From the NCBI RefSeq assembly GCF_902459535.1, contig NZ_LR699553.1, positions 2,976,001-3,040,000 of the forward strand: 64,000 bases of DNA, read 5' to 3'. The notes beneath the pieces were generated by a model. It saw only the letters and a list, made by a program, of their open reading frames with translations, had not been told where the DNA came from and did not search any database. Position numbers and translations under genes: made by a program. The stretch comes from Paraburkholderia dioscoreae. Its GTDB lineage: Bacteria > Pseudomonadota > Gammaproteobacteria > Burkholderiales > Burkholderiaceae. Numbering within the stretch: the first letter of the stretch is position 1; every line of letters starts with the position of its first letter. This document shows positions 26,752 to 36,107 of this stretch, piece by piece.

Positions 26752-27404
26752 CGTTTTCCCTTCAATCCGAGGCGGCGTTCGATCCGCCGCAATCCATAGA
26801 CGAGTGGCAGGCTGAGCCCAAGGTAAAGCAGCGCGACCAGCGTGAAAACCGTCATGTTCTGGAACGTCGACGACGCGATGAGCTGCCCGGCGCGCGTCAT
26901 TTCGGCGACGGTGATGGTCGACGCGAGCGACGAGTCCTTGAGCATCATCACGAGGGTATTGCCGTACGCCGGCAGTGAGATTCGGAACGCCTGCGGCAAC
27001 ACCACGCGCCGCATGATCATCGCGCCGCGCATGCCGATGGACTGCGCCGCTTCGATCTGCCCGGGATCGATCGCCTGGATGCCCGCGCGAAAGTTTTCCG
27101 CCTGATACACCGAGTACGCGACGCCGAGACCAATGAAACCGGCCTGGAACGCCGACAACTGCACACCGAGATCGGGCAGCACAAAGTAGATGTAGAAGAG
27201 CTGAACGATGATGGGCAGCCCGCGAATCACGTTGATGAAAGTCGCGGCGGCGTTCGATACGGCGCGGTTGTCGGACACGCGCATGAGCGCGAGCACCAGG
27301 CCGAGCACCGTGCTCAGAACGAACGAGCAGAAGGTGATCTCGATCGTGACAACCGCGCCTTTGAGCAGGATCGGCAAAAACTCGATGGCGTTCTGGAAGA
27401 ACAT
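26748..27404 (-). CDS. Polar amino-acid ABC transporter, permease
   Basis: A 218-residue HisM/GlnP-type permease with five membrane helices. The EAA loop EAAQSIGMRGAMIMRRVVLPQA lies near residues 118-139 and the NTLVMMLKDSSL segment near 148-159. It would form the channel for the binding protein encoded just upstream. It overlaps the ATPase gene by four bases, so subunits are translated together. Only one permease is present, so it probably works as a homodimer. Confidence 0.92.
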   Translation of the reverse strand: MFFQNAIEFLPILLKGAVVTIEITFCSFVLSTVLGLVLALMRVSDNRAVSNAAATFINVIRGLPIIVQLFYIYFVLPDLGVQLSAFQAGFIGLGVAYSVYQAENFRAGIQAIDPGQIEAAQSIGMRGAMIMRRVVLPQAFRISLPAYGNTLVMMLKDSSLASTITVAEMTRAGQLIASSTFQNMTVFTLVALLYLGLSLPLVYGLRRIERRLGLKGKR

Positions 27405-27433
27405 GGCGGACCGTCCTTATTCGGAAAACGACG

Positions 27434-28198
27434 TCATTCCACCTGCCACTTCTTGACGATCTGCGTGAGCGTACCGTCGGCCTTGATCTTTCTGATGCCG
27501 GCGTTCAATTGCTCCAGCGTCGCCGTGTCGCCCTTGCGCACGACAAAACACACCTGGCCTTTCACCGACGGCTGATATCCGCTGACCAGCCGCAATTGCG
27601 GATTCGGATTGTGCTGAAGCTGGTAGGCCAGAATCGGATGGTCGCCGAAGCCCGCCTTGATGCGGCCGAGTGCGACGTCGCGCATGATGTCGGCGACTGA
27701 ATCGTAGGTGCGCACTTCCTTGAAGATGCCCTTCTTGTTTAACGCGTCGACGAACGCGGTGCCGACCTGCGCGCCGACCACCTCGCCCTTGAGATCGTCC
27801 ATGGAGGTGTACTGGCCTTTGTCGTCGGCGCGCACGATCAGGCCTTCGCCATAGGAATACACGGTGTCGGAGAAATCCACGATCTGCTCGCGCGCCGGCG
27901 TTTTTAGCATGGCCGCCGAGATGATGTCGATCTTCTTCGTGGTCAGCGACGGAATCAGCGCCGAGAACGTGGTCTGCTCGATCTTGACGTCGAAGCCCGC
28001 CGCCTTGCCCGTCGCGGTGATCGCATCGACCAGAAGGCCCTGAATCGAATTGGTCTTCACATCGAGAAAGGTGAACGGCACGCCGGTGGCGGTCGCTCCA
28101 ACTTCGTACGTGGTGGCGGCCACCGACAAGGCCGGCGCACCGGCGAGCAGCAATCCTGTTGCAAAGACACTGGCGAAGCGTTTGGCGAACTGGAACAT
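27434..28198 (-). CDS. Periplasmic amino-acid binding protein of the ABC uptake system
   Basis: A 254-residue SBP family 3 protein. The signal peptide ends at PALSVAA, and mature features include PFTFLDVKTNSIQGLLVDAI, the DIISAAMLKTPARE hinge region and the terminal KIKADGTLTQIVKKW. It captures a polar amino acid or derivative in the periplasm. GGAGAG at about 10 nt before ATG 28198 fixes the start; a longer reading frame upstream is not needed. It is the first gene of the four-gene operon and diverges from the IclR regulator. Confidence 0.92.
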   Translation of the reverse strand: MFQFAKRFASVFATGLLLAGAPALSVAATTYEVGATATGVPFTFLDVKTNSIQGLLVDAITATGKAAGFDVKIEQTTFSALIPSLTTKKIDIISAAMLKTPAREQIVDFSDTVYSYGEGLIVRADDKGQYTSMDDLKGEVVGAQVGTAFVDALNKKGIFKEVRTYDSVADIMRDVALGRIKAGFGDHPILAYQLQHNPNPQLRLVSGYQPSVKGQVCFVVRKGDTATLEQLNAGIRKIKADGTLTQIVKKWQVE

Positions 28199-28229
28199 GA
28201 GTCTCTCCACGAGTTGAAGACGGCCGATC

Positions 28230-28311
28230 GGAATATCGGTATCCATCAGTTGAAGCATGATATTCGAGTCAAAAATATCGACAAACGAAATTTGCGTATC
28301 GATATTCGATA
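28230..28311. promoter_or_regulatory. Operator array between the ABC operon and the IclR gene
   Basis: The AATATCG/CGATATT core occurs four times in 82 bp: near 28231, 28259, 28274 and 28302. Two dyads are clear: GATATT...AATATC (28259-28279) and a perfect TATCGA-TAT-TCGATA (28297-28311). The region is AT-rich and lies in the divergent promoter, so it is the likely binding region of the adjacent IclR protein. Confidence 0.65.
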
Positions 28312-28351
28312 TGATAAAGTCGGTAGCAGGCGAAAACAATGGGGTGATTCC

Positions 28352-29176
28352 ATGACACGCAAGCAACTCAGCCCGGAGACGGAAGCGCCCCAGGAGCCGG
28401 AAGAACCGCCGGACGCACTGTTCAATCAGTCGCTGGAGAAGGGAATCGCGGTGCTGCGCGCGTTCAGCGCCCAGCGCAGGTCGATGACACTGCCGGAAGT
28501 CGCGGAGGCAACGTCGATCACCAAAAGCTCCGCGCAGCGCATGATCTACACGCTGGAAAAGCTCGGCTATGTGAGAAAGCATCCGCGTACGAGGCGCTAT
28601 CAACTGGCGCCGCGCGTGATGCAGATCGGCTTCAACTACCTGGCTGCCGACACGCTGATCGACGTCGCCAATCCGTTTCTGTCCGAACTCACCAATGTCA
28701 CCGGCGAGACAACCAATCTGACCGAGCCGGATGGCGTCGACATGGTCTATGTGGCGCGGTTCGTGTGTATGAAGTTCGTGCCGATCCACATGCCGATCGG
28801 CAGCCGCATTCCGATGTACTGCACGGCGTCGGGACGGGCGTATCTCGCGGCGCTCCCGGACAACGAGTCACGCACGCTGCTGCTGGCCAGCGACCGCGTC
28901 GCGCATACGCAATACACCGTGACGGATCTCGACGAGATCGAGACGCGGCTCGCGCTTGGACGGCTCAATGGCTATGCGTCGAACCGCGAGGAACTGTTCA
29001 TCGGCGATATGACGATCGCGGCGGCCGTGCTCGACGGCGAGCGCCGGCCGGTCGGCGCGGTTCACGTCGTCGCGCCGACGAGCCGCTGGACAGCGGCGGA
29101 AGCGGAGGCACGGCTCGCGCCCGCGGTGATCGATTGCGCACGCGGCATCAGCAATTCGATCAGGACGCTTGCCTGA
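28352..29176 (+). CDS. IclR-family transcriptional regulator
   Basis: A 274-residue regulator. The winged helix-turn-helix spans about residues 25-90 (SLEKGIAVLRAF, LPEVAEATSITKSSAQRMIYTL). The GAF-like IclR effector domain follows, with PIGSRIPMYCTASGRAYLA and the final SNREELFIGDMTIAAAV region. IclR proteins usually respond to carbon-source acids or amino acids. It is divergent from the ABC/FAD-oxidase operon and separated by an array of matching dyads. The ATG at 28352 is preceded only by a weak GGGGTG. Confidence 0.92.
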   Translation: MTRKQLSPETEAPQEPEEPPDALFNQSLEKGIAVLRAFSAQRRSMTLPEVAEATSITKSSAQRMIYTLEKLGYVRKHPRTRRYQLAPRVMQIGFNYLAADTLIDVANPFLSELTNVTGETTNLTEPDGVDMVYVARFVCMKFVPIHMPIGSRIPMYCTASGRAYLAALPDNESRTLLLASDRVAHTQYTVTDLDEIETRLALGRLNGYASNREELFIGDMTIAAAVLDGERRPVGAVHVVAPTSRWTAAEAEARLAPAVIDCARGISNSIRTLA

Positions 29177-29224
29177 GGGGACGTGCCCCCGTTCCGCAAT
29201 CCGGCGGCAACGCGGGCGCCGCGC

Positions 29225-29800
29225 TCAGGCTTCCAGCACGTGTTCGATGCGCCGGTCCGGCACCAGCCACCAGGCGGCGGCAAGCGTATAGAGCGCGGCC
29301 GAGGCCCACGGCACGACAAAAGCCAGCGCAATGCCCGCCAGATAGATCACCACCGAGACCTTGCCCTTGAAGTCGTTGCCGACCGCTTTGGCAATCGTCG
29401 AGTCCTTGCCGTGCTCGCGAATCAGCACGCGCGTCAGGATGAAATATGCGATCGCCGACATGAACAGCACCACGCCGTACATGGCGGTCGGCCAGGAGGC
29501 CAGATGGTTTTCGCCGACCCAATGCGTGACGGCCGGCAGCAGCGACAGCCAGAAGAGCAGATGGAGGTTGGCCCACAACACGGCGCCGTTGACCTTCTGC
29601 ACCGCATGGAACATGTGATGATGATTGTTCCAGTAGATGCCGACGTAGATAAAGCTCAGCACGTACGCGCAGAACACGGGAAGCAGCGGACGCAGCGCCG
29701 CGAGATCGAAGCCTTCCGGCACCTTCAACTCGAGCACCATGATCGTGATGATGATGGCGATCACGCCATCGCTGAAGGCTTCGACACGTCCTTTGCCCAT
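29225..29800 (-). CDS. TMEM175-type (DUF1211) membrane protein, putative K+ channel
   Basis: A 191-residue protein beginning GKGRVEAFSDGVIAIIIT. The FSDGV motif at 9-13 in the first helix is the selectivity/gate signature of bacterial TMEM175 channels, followed by six predicted helices with WNNHHHMFH in a loop. Bacterial relatives form weakly selective potassium channels as tetramers. It is a single gene between the IclR gene and the flavoprotein gene, with no sign of an operon. Confidence 0.87.
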   Translation of the reverse strand: MGKGRVEAFSDGVIAIIITIMVLELKVPEGFDLAALRPLLPVFCAYVLSFIYVGIYWNNHHHMFHAVQKVNGAVLWANLHLLFWLSLLPAVTHWVGENHLASWPTAMYGVVLFMSAIAYFILTRVLIREHGKDSTIAKAVGNDFKGKVSVVIYLAGIALAFVVPWASAALYTLAAAWWLVPDRRIEHVLEA

Positions 29801-29936
29801 CGGTTGGATTCCTGATGATGAATACGGTTGAGCGCACCGCTCGCCCGCGCCCCGCGGACGACCCGCGCCGCTGCCGATTATGTGCGATGCCGCGCCGCTT
29901 TGTCGACGTGTTCCAGACCGGCTCGCGTGTTGAAAC

Positions 29937-31337
29937 TCACTTCATGGGCTTGAGCCCGTCGAGCAAGGTCGGCACCAGTTCGCTGATGGTCGGATGAATA
30001 TGCATGGCGTACTGCAAGGTCGGATACGGCGCGCCCGCCGCCATGATGTCGATGAAGGTATGAATCGCCTCGTCGCCTTCGATGCCGTGAATGGCCGCGC
30101 CGAGAATCTGCCTGCTCTCGCTGTCGACCATCACTTTCATGAAGCCGTCGGTCTCGCCGCGTTCACGCGCGCGGCCCACCCGCGACATCGGCATGGTGGC
30201 GATCAGCGCGGCGCGGCCCGATTTGCGCACCTCGGCCTCCGAAGCCCCCACGCGTGCCAGCGGCGGATCGACGAACACCGCATACGCCATGATCCGCGTA
30301 TCGACACTGCGCGCGCCGCCGTCGAGCAGATTGGCGGCGACGATCTGAAAGTCGTCGTAGGACGTGTGGGTGAAAGCACCACGCCCGTTCACGTCGCCGA
30401 TGGCCCACACGCCCGGCACGTTGGTCCGCAACTGGCCGTCGACCGGAATCGTGCCGTGCCGGTCCGTCGTGATGCCGGCGGCCGCGAGGCCGAGATCGTC
30501 GGTATTCGGCGCACGGCCGGTGGCGAACAGCAGGTGCGACGCTTCGAGCGCGGGAATGTTCTGCTCGAAGCCGATACACACTTCGTTCGGGTGATGCGGA
30601 TGCGGCTCGACCCGCGAAGGCTGCACACCAAAGCGGAACTCCACACCCTCGCGGGCGAGCACCTTGTGCACGGATTCGGCAAAATCGGCGTCCTCGCGGG
30701 TCAGCACGCGTTCGCCGCGCACCAGCACCGTCACACGGCTGCCGAAACGGCGAAAGATCTGCGCGAATTCGAGCGCGATATAGCTGGCGCCGACAATCAC
30801 CAGATGATCCGGCAATTCCGTCAGCTCAAGCAGGTTGGAGTTGGTGTAGTAGCGAATCCGCCCGAGACCTTCGAGCGGCGGCACGACGGCGCGCGTGCCG
30901 GTATTGATGAAGATTTCGTCGGCGCTGATCTCCTCGAGCAGCTTGCCGTCCGGACCGCTGATAGAAAGCGTATGCGCGCCGGTGAAGCGCGCGTGGCCGT
31001 TGAACACGCTCACGTTCTTCGCGCCGCGCAGCCATTTCTCGACGCCGTCGCGCGACTGCCCGATGATACTGTCCTTGCGCGCCTTGACCGCGGCCAGATC
31101 GACGCTGATCGCGCCGCTCACCTGCACGCCGAGTTCCGCGCAATGGCGCGCGACATGCGCTGCGCGAGCGCTTGCGACATAAGATTTGGTCGGCGTACAG
31201 CCCACGTTCACGCACGTGCCGCCGAAGGCCCCGCGCTCAATGACCGCGGTTTTGCGGCCGCTTTGACCGAGACGCACCGCAAGCGGCGAGCCGCCTTGTC
31301 CCGTACCGATTACGACTGCATTGAAGTGCTGTGGCAT
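29937..31337 (-). CDS. Mercuric-reductase-like FAD disulfide oxidoreductase
   Basis: A 466-residue class I pyridine-nucleotide disulfide oxidoreductase. The FAD motif is GTGQGGSPLA, the redox disulfide is C42-x4-C47 in GGTCVNVGCTPTK, the NAD(P) site is VIVGASYIALEFAQ, and the C-terminal HIHPTISELV carries the active His-Glu pair. It lacks the N-terminal heavy-metal-binding domain and the C-terminal Cys pair of true MerA, so mercury reduction is unlikely. The substrate may be a disulfide or quinone. No mer genes are nearby. Confidence 0.85.
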   Translation of the reverse strand: MPQHFNAVVIGTGQGGSPLAVRLGQSGRKTAVIERGAFGGTCVNVGCTPTKSYVASARAAHVARHCAELGVQVSGAISVDLAAVKARKDSIIGQSRDGVEKWLRGAKNVSVFNGHARFTGAHTLSISGPDGKLLEEISADEIFINTGTRAVVPPLEGLGRIRYYTNSNLLELTELPDHLVIVGASYIALEFAQIFRRFGSRVTVLVRGERVLTREDADFAESVHKVLAREGVEFRFGVQPSRVEPHPHHPNEVCIGFEQNIPALEASHLLFATGRAPNTDDLGLAAAGITTDRHGTIPVDGQLRTNVPGVWAIGDVNGRGAFTHTSYDDFQIVAANLLDGGARSVDTRIMAYAVFVDPPLARVGASEAEVRKSGRAALIATMPMSRVGRARERGETDGFMKVMVDSESRQILGAAIHGIEGDEAIHTFIDIMAAGAPYPTLQYAMHIHPTISELVPTLLDGLKPMK

Positions 31338-31463
31338 GGCAACGCTCCCGTGGCTGGAGTGCAGGTCGTAGCATCTTACCCTCCACGCCTCGAATCACCA
31401 CGCCGGGTTGTCGATTGCCTCAGTTTGTTGCCCGTTTTTGTTGCCCTTTGCCGTGCGCGACGC

Positions 31464-31652
31464 TCAGTCGTGGCAATGCGCAGCGCAGATCAATTCACGC
31501 GAGCGTTGCAGCGCGGCCTGCGCGCCACGGGACGCCATGACCCAGCCGACCTGGCCCAGGTTGAAATCCTGCGACACCATCACCTGCATGAGGGCGACCA
31601 TCGGCAATACCACCGACGGCCGGTAAAGCTGGTTCCTGATCAAAGCTGGCAT
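31464..31652 (-). CDS. Small hypothetical protein of 62 residues
   Basis: The 62-residue frame has a mildly hydrophobic middle (SVVLPMVALMQVMVS, residues 13-27) and ends with CAAHCHD. A GGGAG ribosome site lies 8-9 nt before the ATG at 31652, and base composition is like that of neighbours. I do not recognise it. The frame may be real because of the good ribosome site, but the rest of 31338-31877 shows no other gene. Confidence 0.45.
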   Translation of the reverse strand: MPALIRNQLYRPSVVLPMVALMQVMVSQDFNLGQVGWVMASRGAQAALQRSRELICAAHCHD

Positions 31653-31877
31653 GACAACAACTCCCGTAGCGCGGCGCCGCTTCGGCTTCGCGCTGATTCA
31701 CGTTTCGATGGGAGGATTGTAGGGAGACTGTAGTCGCGGATAAATACCGCTAACGCGAAGGCACTTGTTTGTCAAACCGAACAATCAAGTCCGGACGCGG
31801 GCGGCCGGGCGCGGCGGGTTCCCGCGTCCGCGAGGCCAGGCAAGGCGCCGGGCTGGCGCGCGAGGCCGCCGGCCGGC

Positions 31878-34187
31878 TCAGGAGGCGTCGGCGAGACCGA
31901 CCTGCGCGTCCCACAAACTGCGGGCATACGCGCTGGCCCCGACCGGGCGGCTATAGAAATAGCCCTGCTGCTTGTCGCAGTCGATCGCGCGCAGAAAGGC
32001 CGCCTGTTCGGCGGTTTCCACTCCTTCGGCGGTGACGTTCATGCCGAGCGAGTGCGCCATCGCCACCACCGCCTGCGTAATCGCAATGGAATCGCGATGA
32101 TCCGGCAAGCCGACGACAAACGAGCGATCGATCTTCAGGTTATGCAGCGGAAAGCGCTTCAGATAAGACAACGACGAATAACCGGTGCCGAAATCGTCGA
32201 CGGAAATACGCACCCCCATCGCGTTCAGCGCGCTCAGCATAGGCAAGACGGTTTCGCTGTCGCTCATCAGCAGCCGTTCGGTGATCTCCAGTTCCAGCGC
32301 CGCCGGTTCGAGTCCGGTTTGTATCAGGCAGCGCTGGATGCGCTCCACCAGGCCGTCGTTGAACTGCCGGGGCGACAGATTCACCGCGACGATCAGTTCG
32401 GGCGCCAGCGTGCGCCGCCATTGCGCCACCTGTTCGCAGGCCCGAGCCAGCACGAAGTTGCCGATCTCCACGATCAGCCCCGCGTCTTCGGCCACGGGGA
32501 TGAATTCCACCGGCGACACGTTGCCCAGCTCGCTGTTGTACCAGCGCAGCAGCGCCTCCGCGCCGATCGTGCGGCCGTCGTGGCTATCGACGATTGGCTG
32601 ATACACGAGGCTCAGCTCGTTGGCGGCGAGCGCGCGCCGCAGCGACTGTTCGATCGTGAAGCGGCGTTGCAACTGCCGGTTCAGCTCGGCGGTGAAGAAC
32701 TGGAAGTTGTTGCGGCCGCGCTGCTTGGCGTGATACATCGCCGAATCGGCGTTGCGCAGCAGCGTGGCCACGTCCTGCCCGTCTTCGGGAAAGCGGCTGA
32801 TGCCGATCGACGCGCCCAGATAGTACTCGTTGTCCGCCACCGCGAACGGCACCGCGATCATGTCGAGAATGCGCTGTGCGAGGCCGATCAGATGCCCGGT
32901 ATTTTCATACGCGCTGACCACGATCACGAACTCGTCGCCGCCTACGCGCGCGAGCGTGTCCTCGGTCGAGATGCACGCCGCGAGCCGCTCCGCCACGCTG
33001 CATAGCAGGGAGTCGCCAGCCTCGTGACCGGCGGTGTCATTGACCTTCTTGAAGCCGTCCAGGTCGACGAACAGCACCGCGACGCTCGCCAGTTCGCCCA
33101 TGCCGGAAGACGTATCGAGCGAGAACAGATCGCGCAGCCTCTCCGTCAGATAGGCGCGGTTATAAAGGCCGGTGAGCGAATCGCGGGTGGCGAGGAACTT
33201 GAGCTGCCGTTGCGCTTCGCGCACGGGGCCGATGTCGGTAAACGAGATCAGCACCGAACTGGGTTCGCTCTCGCCCGGCTTGATGATCGGCACCACGTTC
33301 TCGGTGATCCAGACGATGTCGCCGCCAATCAACTCCACGCCGATCGTGACGCCAAGCATGGGTTTGCCGGTTGCCAGCACCTGGGTGGTCGGGCGAACCG
33401 CCTCGGTGACGACCGAACCGTCCTCGTGATAAGCGCGCACCATCACCGTGTGAATACTGCGGCCGACGATCTGCGGCGTTGCCCGCAAAATGCGCTGCGC
33501 GCTCGGATTGCAGGCCAGAACCACGCCTGCGCGCGACTGCACGACGATCCCTTCGATCAGGTGATCGACTACCAGGCGGTGATGCTCCTCGCTGTGCGCG
33601 AGCCGCTGCGCCATCGTGTCCTGATGCACCGCCAGACCCACGCTGCGGCTGATATCGCGCAGCATGGCCTCTTCTTCGGCGCTGGGACGGCGCGACTTGC
33701 GGTAGTACACCGCGAATGCGCCGAGCACCGCGCCGGAATCGTTTTCAAAGGGCACCGACCAGCAGGCTCTGAGGCCGAGCGGCAACGCGAGGTGCCGGAA
33801 GTCGGCCCACAACGGATCGGTTTCGATATCTTCGACGGCGATGAGCCGCCGCTCGAACATGGCGGTGCCGCACGAGCCGGCCTGCGGACCGATCGCCACC
33901 CCGTCGATCGCCGCGCTGAAGTGTTTAGGCAGCGACGGCGCGCCGCCTACTCTGGCGTGCATGCCATCGGCGTCGAGCAGCAGGATGGAACAGGACGCGC
34001 CTTCCCCCAGCAGCGCTTCCGCGCGGCGGCATACTTCGTCCAGCAATTCCGGCAGCGGCGTGTTGCGTGTAATCAAACGCAGCACCGTGCGCTCCGAGGC
34101 CAGCACCCCTTCGGCGAGATTCGCGCCGTAGCGGGTGCCCTCAGGCGCCGCTCCCATCGTGTTTTCTGATGTCGCTTCGCAAGTCAT
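31878..34187 (-). CDS. GAF-PAS-GGDEF-EAL cyclic-di-GMP signalling protein
   Basis: A 769-residue cytoplasmic protein without membrane segments. A GAF domain covers about residues 40-190, PAS 200-325, GGDEF 335-500 and EAL 515-760. The cyclase motif GGDEF is intact (416-420), but the usual RxxD inhibitory site just before it is replaced by STED. The phosphodiesterase domain keeps EALLRW (544-549), NLSPRQF, DDFGTGYSSL and the late ETAEQ. It may therefore have both activities or act mainly as a phosphodiesterase. ATG 34187 is used; ATG 34157 is an alternative. Confidence 0.93.
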   Translation of the reverse strand: MTCEATSENTMGAAPEGTRYGANLAEGVLASERTVLRLITRNTPLPELLDEVCRRAEALLGEGASCSILLLDADGMHARVGGAPSLPKHFSAAIDGVAIGPQAGSCGTAMFERRLIAVEDIETDPLWADFRHLALPLGLRACWSVPFENDSGAVLGAFAVYYRKSRRPSAEEEAMLRDISRSVGLAVHQDTMAQRLAHSEEHHRLVVDHLIEGIVVQSRAGVVLACNPSAQRILRATPQIVGRSIHTVMVRAYHEDGSVVTEAVRPTTQVLATGKPMLGVTIGVELIGGDIVWITENVVPIIKPGESEPSSVLISFTDIGPVREAQRQLKFLATRDSLTGLYNRAYLTERLRDLFSLDTSSGMGELASVAVLFVDLDGFKKVNDTAGHEAGDSLLCSVAERLAACISTEDTLARVGGDEFVIVVSAYENTGHLIGLAQRILDMIAVPFAVADNEYYLGASIGISRFPEDGQDVATLLRNADSAMYHAKQRGRNNFQFFTAELNRQLQRRFTIEQSLRRALAANELSLVYQPIVDSHDGRTIGAEALLRWYNSELGNVSPVEFIPVAEDAGLIVEIGNFVLARACEQVAQWRRTLAPELIVAVNLSPRQFNDGLVERIQRCLIQTGLEPAALELEITERLLMSDSETVLPMLSALNAMGVRISVDDFGTGYSSLSYLKRFPLHNLKIDRSFVVGLPDHRDSIAITQAVVAMAHSLGMNVTAEGVETAEQAAFLRAIDCDKQQGYFYSRPVGASAYARSLWDAQVGLADAS

Positions 34188-34439
34188 TTGTGCGCCCCCT
34201 AACCCGACATCGGCAACTTAGTGTACGCGGCACACGGGGGTTTACGCGAGCGGTGCGAGTGTATTCTTCGCACATCGCGGACCGTTCCGGTGGTCTGGCC
34301 TCGCCGTTGTCCGACCGGATATTGCCGTTGTCGGGACAGGATGACGGTATCCGCTATCGCCTGATGGTGAGTTGAAACACGAACCCGCTCCGGCTTGTCA
34401 CGACGACTTCCCGGGGTGAGGCCGGCGGCGTGGGCTCGA

Positions 34440-35099
34440 TCAGCCGTGCTGGTCCGGTGGGCGCCCTCCACCACCGCCTCGTCCGCCGCCACCGTTTTCA
34501 CCACCCGGCGGCCTACCACCAGCGTTACCCTGCTGGCCGCCCGGTGGCCTACCACCGACGTTCCCCGGTTGCCCGCCCGGTGGCCTGCCACCGACGTTCC
34601 CCGGCGGTCTCGCTCCGCCGTGCCCCGGCGGCGGCCCACCCGGCGGACGGCCACCCGGCGGCCTGCCGGCGCCAGGGCGCGGCGGAGGCGGCGGCGGATG
34701 ATGCGCCCAGCGCGATTGCTGGCCGTACCACGGCCTCCCGCGATAATAGTTGCCCCAATACGTGCCGATCGAGAACGTCACGATCGGCAGGCCGATCACC
34801 GTGCCGTACGTCATCACCGGCACGTTGCCGCCCTGATAGGGATAGCTGAGCCGCCCGGCATAGACCCAGCCGCGCAGGTCCGGCGCGGCGACATCGCACC
34901 ACTGATAGTTGCTGATGCACCCCATCACGGTCACCGGCACGCCGCCCGGCAGTTGCGTCACGATCGGGTAATCGGAGGCCGGACCCGCCCGCACGTTGAC
35001 GGTGCCATTGGTGTAAGCCTGCGACTGGGCGCAGGCTGCGGCCGGCAACGCCAGCACGCCAGCCACCGCACAAAGACATCGAACGAGGCGTTGTTTCAT
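34440..35099 (-). CDS. Secreted SH3-domain protein with Gly/Pro-rich repeat tail
   Basis: A 219-residue protein with a signal peptide (cleavage after ALPAAACA), a bacterial SH3 domain at about 28-85 (TVNVRAGPASDYPIVTQLPG) and then YGQQSRWAHHPPPPPPRPGA leading into a low-complexity tail. The tail repeats a GNxGGRPPGGxx unit three times with further RPPGG copies. Bacterial SH3 proteins bind peptidoglycan or envelope partners. GGGAG before ATG 35099 supports the start. The tail DNA is repetitive and prone to length change. Confidence 0.82.
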   Translation of the reverse strand: MKQRLVRCLCAVAGVLALPAAACAQSQAYTNGTVNVRAGPASDYPIVTQLPGGVPVTVMGCISNYQWCDVAAPDLRGWVYAGRLSYPYQGGNVPVMTYGTVIGLPIVTFSIGTYWGNYYRGRPWYGQQSRWAHHPPPPPPRPGAGRPPGGRPPGGPPPGHGGARPPGNVGGRPPGGQPGNVGGRPPGGQQGNAGGRPPGGENGGGGRGGGGGRPPDQHG

Positions 35100-35395
35100 T
35101 CTTTCTCCCGATTCAAGGCCGTGTTCCGCTGCCGGTCCGCCTTGCTAGTGTGTCATGAGTGCTGCTTCTTTCTTGCGCAACTCACCGCGCTGCTGCGAGA
35201 CGCATTTATTCAAAGACTGGACGCACGGCGCATGCCTGAACGCGTTCATTTCCCCTTTCTCGACGCTCCCGCCGTCCCCGTCAGGCAAGATCTGGTAACC
35301 ACCCTGCCGAAGTCACGCGTTTTTCGGGCGTCCGGGTAACGGCAATCCGGCCGATCATCCGTTGCATGAAAAAACCATGCACTGGCCCGACCGCG

Positions 35396-35986
35396 ATGAA
35401 CCGCCTCCGCCCGCTTCTGCTTGCCGCGCTGATGCTCACGCATCCGCTCGCCCACGCCGCCAGCTTCGACTGCAACCGGGGGCGCTCGCTGACCGAGAAA
35501 ATCATTTGCAGCGACCCCGCGCTCTCGAAGCTCGACGACGCGCTGGGGCAACTGTACTGGAAAGCACGGCGAAGAGTCGCCAACCGGCGCGCCTTTCTCA
35601 CCGATAGCGACAGCAAGTGGGCATGGCGGGAAGGCAATTGCCGCGATGCGGCGTGCCTGGGGACGTGGTACGCGACGCGTATCGAAGAGCTGCAAAAGCT
35701 CGTGGAAAGCCTGCAAGCGGGGACGCCGCCGCCAGTTGCAACACCGTCCGCAAAGCCGGCCGAACCGGCCACGCGGCGCACGCCGCTCACGGCGCCCGTG
35801 CAAGCCGTCGGCATGGCGACGCATCAGTGCACGGCGGCCAATCCTGGGATCGTGGTGAACGAACAGTGTTCCGCCGTACTCAAGAAGAACGGCAGTCAAT
35901 GGAAATACCCGCCGCATGACGGCGACTGGTTCTGCGGCGTCGCCATGCTGGCGCCGGCGCAATTGCAGGTGGACGCTGCACAATAG
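35396..35986 (+). CDS. Secreted LprI-like (DUF1311) protein
   Basis: A 196-residue protein from ATG 35396: signal peptide MNRLRPLLLAALMLTHPLAH, then SFDCNRGRSLTEKIICSDPALSKLD, the Cys-rich signature of the LprI/DUF1311 family, followed by WREGNCRDAACLGTWYATRIEEL. Related proteins inhibit lysozyme or have unknown envelope roles. A second part (residues 120-196) holds three more Cys and is not recognised. An in-frame ATG at 35366 would add ten residues; the signal peptide favours the inner start. Confidence 0.78.
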   Translation: MNRLRPLLLAALMLTHPLAHAASFDCNRGRSLTEKIICSDPALSKLDDALGQLYWKARRRVANRRAFLTDSDSKWAWREGNCRDAACLGTWYATRIEELQKLVESLQAGTPPPVATPSAKPAEPATRRTPLTAPVQAVGMATHQCTAANPGIVVNEQCSAVLKKNGSQWKYPPHDGDWFCGVAMLAPAQLQVDAAQ

Positions 35987-36107
35987 GAAGCTGTCGCGCG
36001 TGCGGGCCGCGCTGCGGGCATGCATGGACGCTCGCTTGCGCGAGACCCGCGAGCAACGCCGCCTCAATTCCGCAGAAGCGCCGCTCTCGCGAAATCATGA
36101 AATACCG

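Noticed and set aside
29937..31337. True mercuric reductase
   Set aside because: The N-terminal metal-binding domain and C-terminal Cys pair are absent and there are no other mer genes; only the general flavoprotein family is supported.
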